Shown here: positions 26,091 through 35,119 of the stretch, one piece after another | How positions within the stretch are numbered: the first letter of the stretch is position 1 | Layout of the letters: each line of letters begins with the position of its first letter | Made by a program: the position numbers and the translations under genes | Assembly (NCBI GenBank): GCA_947564735.1 | Contig: CANOEC010000016.1 | Coordinates: forward strand, 1-64,000 | Reading direction: 5' to 3' | Source: an uncultured Lachnospiraceae bacterium | Lineage (GTDB): Bacteria > Bacillota > Clostridia > Lachnospirales > Lachnospiraceae | DNA length: 64,000 nucleotides | Notes under the pieces: model-generated | What the model was told of the DNA's origin: nothing | Database searches by the model: none | The model's input: the letters and a program-made list of their open reading frames with translations, nothing else

Positions 26091-26120
26091 CGAATACGTG
26101 AAGCAAAATTCATCAAACAG
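26091..26120 (-). repeat. Leader hairpin repeat before the M18 aminopeptidase gene
   Basis: On the minus strand the core reads GTTTGATGAATTTTGCTTC followed by ACGTATTCGTG, the most degraded copy of the element in the leuS and tyrA leaders. It lies about 40 bp upstream of the start codon. Confidence 0.45.
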
Positions 26121-26136
26121 ATTCCCTGTCATCTGC

Positions 26137-28557
26137 TTATTTTCTCAGCTCAATCCCCATTCCTTCCAGACCATTTAATATCTTCTTCATCGCGCTGGTC
26201 ACGTCCGCTTCCTCCAATGTCCTGTCTTTTGCGCGGAACGTAATAGAATATGCCACCGATTTGAATCCCTCTTCTATCTGGTCTCCTTCATAGATATCAA
26301 ATAGCTGGTAATCCTCAAGAATCTTACCGCCGCGCTGTGCGATAACCGCCTCAATCTGTCCCGCCAGAATGTGCTTTGGCACCACCATGCTGATATCTCT
26401 GGATACTGCAGGATATTTGGCAATTCCTTCATATTTTCGGTCAAAGGTTGCAAAAGGGACCACCTTAGGCATATCAAGCACTGCCACATAAGCCTTTGTC
26501 TTCATATCGTAATTTTCGCATACTTCCGGATGCACTTCTCCCAGATAGCCAAGCGTCACGCCTTCATAGATGATATTTGCCTGCCTGCCGGGATGCAGAA
26601 AATTCTTTCCTGCGTCCGGGTCATAGGTAAGCTTCTTACGCATCCCAATGCTGTCAAAAAACTCTTCAATTACCCCTTTCATCGTAAAGAAATCACCGTC
26701 GCCATACATACCGAGCGTAAATTGCATCCTCTCATCCGGCAGCTCCGTAAGGGGCAATGCCTTTGGGATATAAATGTTTCCGAGCTCATAAAGACGCACA
26801 TCCTTGTTCCTTCTGTTATAGTTGGTCGCAAGGCTCGTCATCATACCATTTAAGGAAACCGTTCTCATAATCGAGAAGTCTTCACCGAGCGGATTGGATA
26901 TCTGGATTGCATTGCGTACCGGATCGTCCGCCGAGAAGAGCAGCTTGTCAAATACCTTCGGGCTCTCGAAAGAATAACACATTCCCTGTGAAAAACCGCA
27001 AAATTCTGCGATGTCCCGTGCCTTCTGTTCGATGCGAAGCTTAAAGGGCATTTTGCCAGTGGTCGCCTCACCGGTTGGCAGTGTCATCGGAATCTTATCA
27101 TAACCATAGAAACGCGCCACTTCTTCCGCAATATCGCACTGACGCAGCAAATCCTGACGGAATGTGGGCATCGTCAGCTTATTTGACACCGGGTCATAAT
27201 CAACCTCTATCATCTTAAAGATATCCAACATTTCTTCTTTCGATACATTTGTACCAAGCAGTTTATTATATTGTTCAGGCTCAAAGGGAAGAACTACCTT
27301 TTCTTTCATTTCTCCGTGTACGTCTACAATGCCGCTTACCACCTCGCCGCAGCCGAGTTCTTCAATCAACTGGCACGCCCTGTTGATTGCCGCCTCTGCA
27401 TTATATGGGTCAAGTCCCTTCTCGAACTTCCCTGACGCATCGGTTCTAAGTCCTATTCTCTTGGCAGATTTCCGGATATTTGCGCCATTAAAGGTCGCCG
27501 CCTCAAATAATACAGTCCTTACTTCATCGGTAATCATGGAGTTCTCACCACCCATAATACCCGCAATACCCACTTCTTTCTCCGCATCACAAATCATCAG
27601 TACATCAGAGTCCAAATTCCTGTCCTGCCCGTCTAAGGTACGGAACACATCGCCGTCTTTGGCGCGGCGCACAATAATCTTGTGTCCCGCTATCGTATCC
27701 AAGTCAAATGCGTGCATGGGCTGTCCGTACTCTTCCATTACATAGTTGGTAATATCAACCAGATTGTTGATAGGCCGGATACCGCTTGCCGCAAGTCGTC
27801 TCTGCATCCATTTGGGTGAAGGCCCGATTTTGATATTGGTGCAGACTCTTGCACAGTATCTTGGACACAATTCTTTGTCCTGCACCTCAACCGAAATATA
27901 ATCCTCTACCCGCTCATTGTTTTCCTTTACCTGAACAGCCGGCGGATAGAAAGGCTTACGGAAGGTTGCCGCCGCTTCTCTGGCAATCCCGATAACACTG
28001 TAGCAATCCACACGGTTAGAAGTTACCTCGTACTCAAATACGGTATCCCGCAAGCCCAGCGCCGTGACAGCGTCAGAGCCGATTTCCACATCGTCTGCAA
28101 ACACATAAATACCCATTTCCGGCGCTTCCGGATACATATTTCTGTCCGAACCCAGTTCCTCAATGGAACACATCATACCGTTTGAATGCACGCCGCGCAG
28201 CTTACCGGCTTTGATTACAATGCCGTCCTCCGGCAGCGGTCCGCCGTCATGTCCTCCGGCAACCTTCCCGCCGTCTAAAACTACGGGAACTTTATCACCC
28301 TCTTTGACATTCGGTGCGCCTGTCACAATCTGAATCACCTCAGAACCGATATTGACCTGACATACAATCAGTTTGTCGGCATCGGGATGCTTCTCAATCT
28401 TCTCAATCTGCCCTACCACAATCTTCTCTAAATTCTTATCCAGCCTGCTATAGCCTTCCACCTTTGTGCCAGATAAGGTCATCGCATCCATATATTCCTG
28501 ATCCGTACACGCTAAATCCGGCACATATGCTTTCACCCATGATAATGCTGTATTCAT
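26137..28557 (-). CDS. pheT: Phenylalanyl-tRNA synthetase beta subunit
   Basis: Forms the (alpha-beta)2 PheRS that charges tRNA-Phe. The 806-aa protein has the standard layout: an EMAP/OB-type tRNA-binding domain (VGQIEKIEKHPDADKLIVCQVNIG, about 40-155), B3/B4 editing domain (CPRYCARVCTNIKIGPSPKWMQ, with HAFDLD), B5 domain, the catalytic-like core (FRQDLLRQCDIAEEVARFYGYDKIP) and the C-terminal ferredoxin-fold anticodon-binding domain (KYPAVSRDISMVV). The start is the ATG at 28557, with GGAGG just upstream. A reading ten residues longer from 28587 has no such site. It is 110 bp downstream of pheS. Confidence 0.97.
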   Translation of the reverse strand: MNTALSWVKAYVPDLACTDQEYMDAMTLSGTKVEGYSRLDKNLEKIVVGQIEKIEKHPDADKLIVCQVNIGSEVIQIVTGAPNVKEGDKVPVVLDGGKVAGGHDGGPLPEDGIVIKAGKLRGVHSNGMMCSIEELGSDRNMYPEAPEMGIYVFADDVEIGSDAVTALGLRDTVFEYEVTSNRVDCYSVIGIAREAAATFRKPFYPPAVQVKENNERVEDYISVEVQDKELCPRYCARVCTNIKIGPSPKWMQRRLAASGIRPINNLVDITNYVMEEYGQPMHAFDLDTIAGHKIIVRRAKDGDVFRTLDGQDRNLDSDVLMICDAEKEVGIAGIMGGENSMITDEVRTVLFEAATFNGANIRKSAKRIGLRTDASGKFEKGLDPYNAEAAINRACQLIEELGCGEVVSGIVDVHGEMKEKVVLPFEPEQYNKLLGTNVSKEEMLDIFKMIEVDYDPVSNKLTMPTFRQDLLRQCDIAEEVARFYGYDKIPMTLPTGEATTGKMPFKLRIEQKARDIAEFCGFSQGMCYSFESPKVFDKLLFSADDPVRNAIQISNPLGEDFSIMRTVSLNGMMTSLATNYNRRNKDVRLYELGNIYIPKALPLTELPDERMQFTLGMYGDGDFFTMKGVIEEFFDSIGMRKKLTYDPDAGKNFLHPGRQANIIYEGVTLGYLGEVHPEVCENYDMKTKAYVAVLDMPKVVPFATFDRKYEGIAKYPAVSRDISMVVPKHILAGQIEAVIAQRGGKILEDYQLFDIYEGDQIEEGFKSVAYSITFRAKDRTLEEADVTSAMKKILNGLEGMGIELRK

Positions 28558-28667
28558 ATTTCCTCCATTCTGAAACGCACCTTTCATCTGCCCGCGTTTC
28601 TGTCCTATTTCATTTTATTGGCTGATACTGTCTATTTTCTCTGCATCTCTTTTGTTCTCCCGCAATG

Positions 28668-29687
28668 TTAAAACTGTTTCAGGAACCGGATGTCATTTTC
28701 ATACAACAGTCTCATGTCGTCAATCTCATATTTTAACAGTGCAATTCGCTCGAGTCCTACACCAAACGCAAATCCTGTGTACTGCTCCGGGTCGATATTA
28801 CTCATTTCAAGCACATGAGGGTGAACCATACCGCAGCCCAAAATTTCAATCCAGCCTTCCCCTTTGCAGAAACGGCAGCCTTTACCGCCGCATTTAAAAC
28901 ATGTCACATCCATCTCCGCGCTAGGCTCCGTGAACGGGAAATGATGCGGTCTGAATTTCACCTTCGTGTCTTCTCCGAACAGCTCCTTTGCAAACTCCGC
29001 AAGCGTCCCCTTCAAATCGGCAAACGTAATATTCCTGTCGATAACCAGACCTTCAATCTGATGAAAGGACGGGGAATGAGTCGCGTCCACCTCGTCGGAA
29101 CGGAATACTCTGCCGGGCGCAATCATACGGATTGGCAGTCTGCCCTTCTCCATCTCATGCACCTGTGTGGAAGACGTCTGCGTCCTGAGTAAAATGTCTC
29201 CTGTGATATAAAACGTATCCTGCTCGTCTTTTGCCGGGTGATCCGCCGGAATATTTAACGCCTCGAAATTATAATAATCCTTTTCTACTTCCGGACCTTC
29301 CACCACTTCATAACCCATCCCGATGAAGATTCGCTCCACTTCCTCCAAGGCGATTGTATTCGGATGGCGGTGTCCCACGTTATTCTTCTTCGCCGGCAGC
29401 GTCACGTCGATGACTTCCTTTTTCATCTTCGCCTCTCTGACTGCCTTCTCCATCTTCTTCACAGACTCTTCCAGCACACGCTCAATCTCTTCTCTCGTCT
29501 CATTGACAAGCTGTCCCACCTTCGGGCGGTCTTCCGGCGCAACATCCTTCATGCTCTTTAACACGGCAGTCAGTTCTCCCTTTTTACCAAGGTAATTTAC
29601 TTTGACTTCATTCAATTTTTCCAGTGCATCGCTCGCCTCAATCTGGCGCAGCGCCTCCGCCTTGATTTGTGCTAACTTTTCTTTCAT
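28668..29687 (-). CDS. pheS: Phenylalanyl-tRNA synthetase alpha subunit
   Basis: Catalytic subunit of PheRS, 339 aa. After an N-terminal coiled coil (about 1-90), it has class II synthetase motifs: [22 protein letters not shown] (motif 1 region), [14 protein letters not shown] with [21 protein letters not shown] (motif 2) and [21 protein letters not shown] (motif 3). A CxxC pair, [16 protein letters not shown], is present. ATG at 29687 is chosen because AGGAG lies 7 nt upstream and the length then matches the family. Longer readings would translate the T-box terminator. Expression is governed by the T-box directly upstream. Confidence 0.97.
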   Translation of the reverse strand: MKEKLAQIKAEALRQIEASDALEKLNEVKVNYLGKKGELTAVLKSMKDVAPEDRPKVGQLVNETREEIERVLEESVKKMEKAVREAKMKKEVIDVTLPAKKNNVGHRHPNTIALEEVERIFIGMGYEVVEGPEVEKDYYNFEALNIPADHPAKDEQDTFYITGDILLRTQTSSTQVHEMEKGRLPIRMIAPGRVFRSDEVDATHSPSFHQIEGLVIDRNITFADLKGTLAEFAKELFGEDTKVKFRPHHFPFTEPSAEMDVTCFKCGGKGCRFCKGEGWIEILGCGMVHPHVLEMSNIDPEQYTGFAFGVGLERIALLKYEIDDMRLLYENDIRFLKQF

Positions 29688-29754
29688 AATCATTCTCCTT
29701 TTTCTTTTACATTCTTCCGCTCTCTGGTGGAATTTCCTGAGCTCTCCCATTACA

Positions 29755-30025
29755 CAAGAAAATCCCATGTGCACAACACACATGGGACGAATCATATCCG
29801 CGGTACCACCCAGTTTCCTGTCGCATTCACACAAATCAGCCTTCCGGCTGTCATGTATACGGACAGACACCTCGTTTGACGTAACGTGTCATAACGTTCC
29901 GGACTACTTAAACATTATTTCACCCGGACAGCTCCGGTGGGAAATTCAAAAAATTATCTGAACCGAAGGGAACTTCCAGCCGATGATTCCCTTTCTCTGA
30001 CGGAAAATAATTTTCTACTGACACC
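29755..30025 (-). promoter_or_regulatory. T-box riboswitch (tRNA-Phe sensing) upstream of pheST
   Basis: The minus strand carries the hallmark T-box sequence GGGTGGTACCGCGG (29798-29811). It is followed by a terminator hairpin with arms TCCCATGTG and CACATGGGA (29763-29787) and TTTTCTTG. Upstream is a stem I region containing GAATTTCCCACCGGAGC, where TTC (29941-29943) is the likely specifier triplet for phenylalanine. Uncharged tRNA-Phe would stabilise the antiterminator and allow pheST expression. The 5' limit is approximate. Confidence 0.92.
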
Positions 30026-30071
30026 TTCAAAGCTTTTCCTTATCTTCATTTTCAACAAATCTACTGCCATT

Positions 30072-30929
30072 TTAGTGACTTTTCCCCGACTTGTCAAGCC
30101 ATCCAAAAAGAAATTTATACACCGGACCGAAATATCGGTTGATATGTGCGCCAATCATCAGTATGTACATGAGCAGATAAAACCAGAACATCAATATGAC
30201 CACTGTAGTCAATCCTCCATAGGTGCCAAAGCCGTTAAAACTGTCCACATAAACCGAAAATGCATAGGATGCCACACTCCACATGATTGCCGAAAAAACC
30301 GCACCGGGAATCTGTCCTTTGAAACGCATCTTACTGCTTGGGACATAAGCATAAATCAATGCAAAGATAAACGTCAGCACCGCCCATGAAAGCAGGAAGC
30401 GGAAATGCATGATAAACTGCACAAGTATATGCAGCGGCGGAATATCCCGCAACAGTAAATCGACGATGACATTGCCGAAAACCATAACGAACAACGCCAA
30501 CAGCATTGCCAGCAGAATAATTACCGTATAAATACAGGCAATAAACCGCAGGACAAAATAGTTACGCCGCTCCTCAAAATCATTGACTGCATTTAATCCC
30601 CTGATTAGCGCCAGCATTGCCTTAGACGCCGACCAGATTGTCACAATTGCAAAAACCGTAATCGTTCCTGCAGAACGCGCATACACGTCAGACACTACGC
30701 TGACGACAAGCGCCTCCATGGCTTCCGGCGTAAACTGTGTAATCGCACCAATCAGATTTGCCTCAGTCAATCTCGTATATGGCAAAATGGCGCACAATGC
30801 CATCAGAAGCGGAATCATGGACAGAAAGAGAAAAAAAGCGGTACTCGCTGCAAAAGCGGCAATATTCTTTTTCGTCATCTGCCAGTTAAAATCCCGGAAT
30901 ATGTAATAAAGTCTGTAAATCGTTCTCAT
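30072..30929 (-). CDS. YihY/BrkB family inner-membrane protein
   Basis: A 285-aa membrane protein of the YihY family, once labelled ribonuclease BN in error. About six hydrophobic segments alternate with short loops. Family traits include AASTAFFLFLSMIPLLMALCAI near the N terminus, TIWSASKAMLALIRGLNAVND in the middle, and PGAVFSAIMWSVASYAFSVYVDSFNGFGTYGGLTTVVILMFWFYL towards the end. The biological role of the family is unsettled. It lies between the SpoIID-like gene and the pheST T-box, transcribed from the minus strand. Confidence 0.9.
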   Translation of the reverse strand: MRTIYRLYYIFRDFNWQMTKKNIAAFAASTAFFLFLSMIPLLMALCAILPYTRLTEANLIGAITQFTPEAMEALVVSVVSDVYARSAGTITVFAIVTIWSASKAMLALIRGLNAVNDFEERRNYFVLRFIACIYTVIILLAMLLALFVMVFGNVIVDLLLRDIPPLHILVQFIMHFRFLLSWAVLTFIFALIYAYVPSSKMRFKGQIPGAVFSAIMWSVASYAFSVYVDSFNGFGTYGGLTTVVILMFWFYLLMYILMIGAHINRYFGPVYKFLFGWLDKSGKSH

Positions 30930-30966
30930 AAATCACCAAGCTTCATTATAATAAAATTATCCTAAG

Positions 30967-33246
30967 TCAATCATCTTCTCCGAATGTACTCACTTCACAG
31001 CCCGGAAAAAAGAATTTCAGAATATATTGATAGTCGGCTCCCTCTTCGCCGAGACTTTTCGCACCGTTTTGCGACATACCCACGCCGTGTCCGTAACCGC
31101 CGCCAATTAACGTATATCCTACCACACTTTCTTTCTTTTTACTAGTTTCAATCACAAAAAATCCGCTGGGCAGAAGCGATGCCGGTACCACACTGCTCCC
31201 ATCCTGTCTTACCACTTCGCTCACCTTATCACATAATACGCTGCGGATATTGTATTCCCCAAGTATTTTATAGGTTCCTGCATCAGCCTCAATCAGCAAT
31301 TCTCCCGCGACGCCTCCCGCTCCTCTCTGCCCGATACGGATATCCTTTATCTTCCCCAGTTTTTCAATCTCCTGAGACACGAAATATCCCCCCTGCGCCT
31401 CAGTCAGCACAGAAGCCGGACTTGCCTTATAACGCTCCTTGATGCGCTTTAACAGCTGCTCTTCATCTAATTCTTTCACTGTGTAGTTCCAACGATACCA
31501 AGGTTCCCCGCTCTCTAAATCCGCCTCGTTTTTAGATGTAATAAACGCACGGAATATCTCTTCCTCCTGTAGGGAATCGACAGCGCTCCCCGTTCCTTCC
31601 TCCTTTGCATCTTCCGTATATCCGCCCGCAAATCCACCCTGATGCGTTTGAAGATTCATCCGCACTGCACGCATATAGGATAAATCCGCACTGTTTCCCG
31701 ATTTCCATATCCCCGCATCCGTGCCGACGCCGCAGGAGGTCGAATAATAATAATTCTGTGCCGGTTCTCCCTGATAAACGAGAAGCATTCCGTCAGTCTC
31801 CTTGACCGCCGTTGTTGCCGCAATGTGCTCGCTGCAATTATGATAGACCTGATAGGATGTGGTATCATCCACATGTGCCCCGACCGCCGGAAGTCCCGCA
31901 TGAAGGATATACAGATACGCATATGTTCTGGCGCATACCGCCTGCGCTTTCAGCGATTCCATCGGATAGGACGCAGGCATCTCGCTCGGCACTACCGCAT
32001 ACAGATATTCTTCCAGCGGGAGCTCATTGATAATCACCATTCCGCCAGCGCTCCGATAACACTCAATCGTCCCCCTGTAAGCGTTATCCTCTTTATCAAT
32101 ACCTTCCATATTTACAATGACCTTATCGGTCAATGCTTCACACCGATATGTCCGGCGTTCTCCCACCTCCAAATCCTTTTCCTCAATCCGTATTTTTTCA
32201 CCATCCACATACAATTCCACAGCCGCATGATAATCGCTTCCCTTTGCGGTATTTTTTAGCAGTACGCGAATCCTGTCCGCCGCCTCTTTCTCCGACACAA
32301 GGCAGGCACAGACTTCTCCCTTTTCAATCACATAGTCGGTATCCGCATAACCGATTTTTAAATCTGTCCTCCGAAGCGTCTCCAGACTTCCATACAATCT
32401 ATATATTTCCATGTCCTCCGAAACCGGATAGACGCCGCTTCCTTCGATCTCCAGTTCCCCATCCGACATCCACAACAACTTTCCGTGAATCTTCTCATCT
32501 TTTTCGTGGATATCTGTCAGAATACCGCCGCAAAAAGTCAAATCTGCAATCTGTTCTCTTTCGGCTGACCGCTCTGTCATTACTTCAAATGAAAGTTGTC
32601 TATAAAAGCATGCTAACTTCCCACTTGCAGATTCTGCCACCCATACATTCTCAAGTTCATATTCTTCCGGAATTGTTTCCACAATTGTCAGCAGTTGATT
32701 ATCCTTTACATACACTTTCATACTGTGCAGTACATTTGCTATAAACTCCGATGAACAATATGTATACGGTTCCTGTATTGCACCGTTATCCGTATAAGCT
32801 TTTTTTGTCTCTTCGTCCAGCTTTAAGAGAAAAATATCCGTCTCCCATACAGACTGCCCGGTGTCAAAATATGCCAGCATGATCCGGTAAGCCTCATACC
32901 AATCCTCCTTCAGCATCCCATAATCCTTCCTGTAGCTGCCAGCAAAATCGGGCAGCCCTATCTGTTCGCCGTCCAATTGCTCATATACCGACATATATTG
33001 ACCGTAGGTCAGCACGGCAGACTCCTCGTTTCCGGTACTTTCTACACTGTCTTGCATTGTCCCAAATTCTACAGACGTCTGTATATCCAACGCGTCCATT
33101 AATATCCTTGCGTCTTCCAGTGTAATTTTCTCACCCTCCTGCTCCCCGATATTCCGTTCCCTTCTTCCCAGCCATATACATACCAAGAACAACAGTCCAA
33201 AAAAAATCAAAGACAATTTTGTGATAAGTTTCGCATCATATTTCAT
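30967..33246 (-). CDS. SpoIID/LytB-domain membrane-anchored protein
   Basis: A 759-aa protein with one N-terminal membrane anchor (about 7-26) and a large extracytoplasmic part. The first 380 residues match nothing I can name and include an Asn/Asp/Glu-rich beta region. The SpoIID domain covers about 380-500 and resumes near the C terminus: INELPLEEYLYAVVPSEMPASYPMESLKAQAVCARTYA (with the catalytic-type Glu near 420), the cysteines of YYYSTSCGVGTD and a closing GYGHGVGMSQNGAKSLG. SpoIID cleaves glycan strands of denuded peptidoglycan during spore engulfment, and LytB relatives stimulate amidases. This version is more than twice the length of SpoIID, so it is probably a paralogue. The ATG has GGAG 6 nt upstream. 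Confidence 0.88.
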   Translation of the reverse strand: MKYDAKLITKLSLIFFGLLFLVCIWLGRRERNIGEQEGEKITLEDARILMDALDIQTSVEFGTMQDSVESTGNEESAVLTYGQYMSVYEQLDGEQIGLPDFAGSYRKDYGMLKEDWYEAYRIMLAYFDTGQSVWETDIFLLKLDEETKKAYTDNGAIQEPYTYCSSEFIANVLHSMKVYVKDNQLLTIVETIPEEYELENVWVAESASGKLACFYRQLSFEVMTERSAEREQIADLTFCGGILTDIHEKDEKIHGKLLWMSDGELEIEGSGVYPVSEDMEIYRLYGSLETLRRTDLKIGYADTDYVIEKGEVCACLVSEKEAADRIRVLLKNTAKGSDYHAAVELYVDGEKIRIEEKDLEVGERRTYRCEALTDKVIVNMEGIDKEDNAYRGTIECYRSAGGMVIINELPLEEYLYAVVPSEMPASYPMESLKAQAVCARTYAYLYILHAGLPAVGAHVDDTTSYQVYHNCSEHIAATTAVKETDGMLLVYQGEPAQNYYYSTSCGVGTDAGIWKSGNSADLSYMRAVRMNLQTHQGGFAGGYTEDAKEEGTGSAVDSLQEEEIFRAFITSKNEADLESGEPWYRWNYTVKELDEEQLLKRIKERYKASPASVLTEAQGGYFVSQEIEKLGKIKDIRIGQRGAGGVAGELLIEADAGTYKILGEYNIRSVLCDKVSEVVRQDGSSVVPASLLPSGFFVIETSKKKESVVGYTLIGGGYGHGVGMSQNGAKSLGEEGADYQYILKFFFPGCEVSTFGEDD

Positions 33247-33388
33247 TTAGTTCTCCATGTCCTTACGATTCTCTCCATAATCGTTTGCTATATGACAATC
33301 TATTTTGTCATCATTTACATTTATTCATTTGTTTTTCTTCATTTGTTCTGTTACATGACATATCCGTGTCCGACTGCTTTCACACAAC

Positions 33389-33418
33389 AAAAGCAGCCGC
33401 ATGAAACGACTGCTTTTT
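33389..33418. terminator. Terminator after the 6S RNA gene
   Basis: AAAAGCAG and CTGCTTTT arms (33389-33399 with 33407-33417) form an 11-bp stem with one wobble pair. On the minus strand it is followed by TTTTGTTG, and the plus strand also ends in a T-run. Confidence 0.8.
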
Positions 33419-33431
33419 GTCTTTCGTATAA

Positions 33432-33616
33432 CCCCGAAATGCCGTATCTTGTATTTTGACTCCTAGCCAAGCTAGGTGGGTAACCGCAACCATACTTCTG
33501 CCTTCCACTGCATAAGGCTTATAGCCGGAGGCCTGACATCCATATGGCAATATAAGAATCCCGTTTAAAGTATCTGTAGGTTCAAAATAACAAGACTTTG
33601 TCGTACATCTCAGGTT
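33432..33616 (-). ncRNA. ssrS: 6S RNA (SsrS)
   Basis: A non-coding stretch of about 185 nt on the minus strand that looks like Clostridial 6S RNA, which binds the SigA RNA polymerase holoenzyme. The closing stem pairs TCTTGTTATTTTG with CAAAATACAAGA (one bulge). It is followed by TGAACCTACAGATACTTTAA, the terminal arm region with TCAGGCCTCCGGC and GTGGAAGGCAGAAGTATGG, and a 3' bulge hairpin CCTAGC-TTG-GCTAGG after GGTTACCCA. A consensus-like promoter lies just upstream and a terminator just downstream. I assigned it from remembered family sequence and from the stem architecture, not from a covariance search. Confidence 0.75.
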
Positions 33617-33622
33617 AGTTCT

Positions 33623-33651
33623 ATTATATCCGAGATAGTGACATATTACAA
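33623..33651 (-). promoter_or_regulatory. Promoter of the 6S RNA gene
   Basis: On the minus strand TTGTAA (33646-33651), 17 bp, TATAAT (33623-33628), a perfect -10. The predicted 5' end is near 33616. Confidence 0.8.
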
Positions 33652-33681
33652 CCGGATTTTATCGTTTTTTTCATCCAATTC

Positions 33682-34929
33682 TTATCTTTTCCTCTCCTTC
33701 TCACGATACATAAGTGCATCCGCCTCCCCCACTAAGGCATCGAATGCTCTTTTGCCGCAGGCGGAATGCGCCGCGCCGACGCTTGCTGATATTTTACAGA
33801 AATTTTTCTCTTTGGCATAAGCGTCGTCAAGCTGTCTTTCAATCATCTTTCTCGTCTCTTCAATCTCATTTTCTGTATGTTCTCCGGGCATTACAATCAA
33901 GAACTCATCTCCGCCCGTTCTCGCTATCAGTGATTCCGGCATACATTCTTTCAGAACCTTGGCGGTAAGCACCAGCACTCTGTCGCCCTCCTGATGTCCG
34001 TAAACATCATTGATGCTCTTGAACTTATTGAGGTCAATACAGAATATCGTCAAATGCCCTTCCTCCATCTGCTCGATAGATTCATATACATATCTTCTGT
34101 TGTATAGTCCCGTCAGAAAATCCGTATTGGCATTCTTAATAATCATCTGTTCATAAAGCCGTTCCTGTGTCACGTCAATGGCAACGCCAACCGTTCCCAT
34201 AACGCTTCCATCCAAATCAAACAACGGAGATTTATAGGTTTTCAACTGTCTCATGCTATCACCAATCATGACGTTTTCATCAAAGATACAAGTCTCTCTC
34301 TTCTCCATAACCTCATACTCGGATTCCATGCAGATGAACTCACCCTTCGCATACTCTTCCGGATCAATATCCCAGATATAATAATGCCCCCGCCCTTCAA
34401 TCTGCTCCATCGTCTTATTGACCGTCTTACAAAAAAAGTCATTCACTTTCATGTGCGCGCCTTCTTTGTCTTTAAACCATATCATGTGCGGCACACTGTT
34501 AATCATGGAATCCAGATAATTCGCATTCAGCCAGAAATCCCTGCTCATCTTGTAAGCCGCCTGCCACTTCCGAAACCGAAAGCAAAATTCGTCCTTAGAC
34601 ATCGGCGTTACCCAGATATCCGTAATCTCATCTATCCCCGTCAATACCGCCGCCTGGTCCAAAAGCAGCGTGGTCTGGTCTTTTTGCGCAAGAAGAATCA
34701 ACTGCGCTTCCTGCTTCTTATGTATGAGCAGCATCCGAAGCAATTCCGTACAGTCTTTGCCGCTCATATCCGCCATAATCACGTCGGCATTACGCAATAA
34801 CTCTCCCTCCAGCGCATCACCTGCCGGAAATTCATGCGTAAAATGCGGAAGCGGCTCTATTCCCTTTACCGTTTCCAACAAACCGTTGTCACCATCAAGC
34901 AGATAAAAACAAACATGGCAATGATACAT
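33682..34929 (-). CDS. PAS-GGDEF diguanylate cyclase with receiver-like N terminus
   Basis: Predicted to make c-di-GMP from two GTP. The 415-aa protein has an N-terminal receiver-like fold (about 1-120), a PAS sensor (about 135-255, MINSVPHMIWFKDKEG to GTVGVAIDVTQER) and a GGDEF domain (about 265-415) starting NANTDFLTGLYNRRYV. The active-site loop RTGGDEF at about 336-342 is intact. The RxxD inhibitory site is absent just upstream, so product inhibition is unlikely. There is no membrane segment. ATG at 34929 is chosen because a GGAGGGGGG run lies 7 nt upstream; a TTG at 34953 would lie upstream of that site. A PilZ receptor is encoded at 23122. Confidence 0.92.
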   Translation of the reverse strand: MYHCHVCFYLLDGDNGLLETVKGIEPLPHFTHEFPAGDALEGELLRNADVIMADMSGKDCTELLRMLLIHKKQEAQLILLAQKDQTTLLLDQAAVLTGIDEITDIWVTPMSKDEFCFRFRKWQAAYKMSRDFWLNANYLDSMINSVPHMIWFKDKEGAHMKVNDFFCKTVNKTMEQIEGRGHYYIWDIDPEEYAKGEFICMESEYEVMEKRETCIFDENVMIGDSMRQLKTYKSPLFDLDGSVMGTVGVAIDVTQERLYEQMIIKNANTDFLTGLYNRRYVYESIEQMEEGHLTIFCIDLNKFKSINDVYGHQEGDRVLVLTAKVLKECMPESLIARTGGDEFLIVMPGEHTENEIEETRKMIERQLDDAYAKEKNFCKISASVGAAHSACGKRAFDALVGEADALMYREKERKR

Positions 34930-35029
34930 CTTTCGTCCCCCCTCCGTACACAATCATAATATCATTCTTTCGTATATCTCAGTGCCCCAATCCCTCAATG
35001 CGCCGAGAAATTTCTCAGAATAACCAACG

Positions 35030-35061
35030 AAAAAGGGGCATATAAGTATTATACACCCCTT
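35030..35061 (-). terminator. Intrinsic terminator of pckA
   Basis: On the minus strand AAGGGG pairs with CCCCTT, with GTATA/TATAT inside, and TTTTTCG follows. It starts about 60 bp past the pckA stop codon. Confidence 0.85.
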
Positions 35062-35119
35062 CTTACCCTAAGTCTATTCAGACTCAATTATTTCGTTGTA
35101 AAGAAACTATGCACTCTGC

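Noticed and set aside
29688-29870. N-terminal extension of pheS (61 residues)
   Set aside because: The region is the T-box antiterminator/terminator, and the ATG at 29687 has a proper AGGAG site giving the standard protein length.
32133-32744. 203-aa reading frame antisense to the SpoIID-like gene
   Set aside because: It is opposite a gene with intact domain motifs and shows no start signal or domain.
33432-33616. tmRNA or a metabolite riboswitch
   Set aside because: There is no tRNA-like end or tag reading frame, and the region has its own promoter and terminator with a 6S-like bulged stem and no direct coupling to a gene start.
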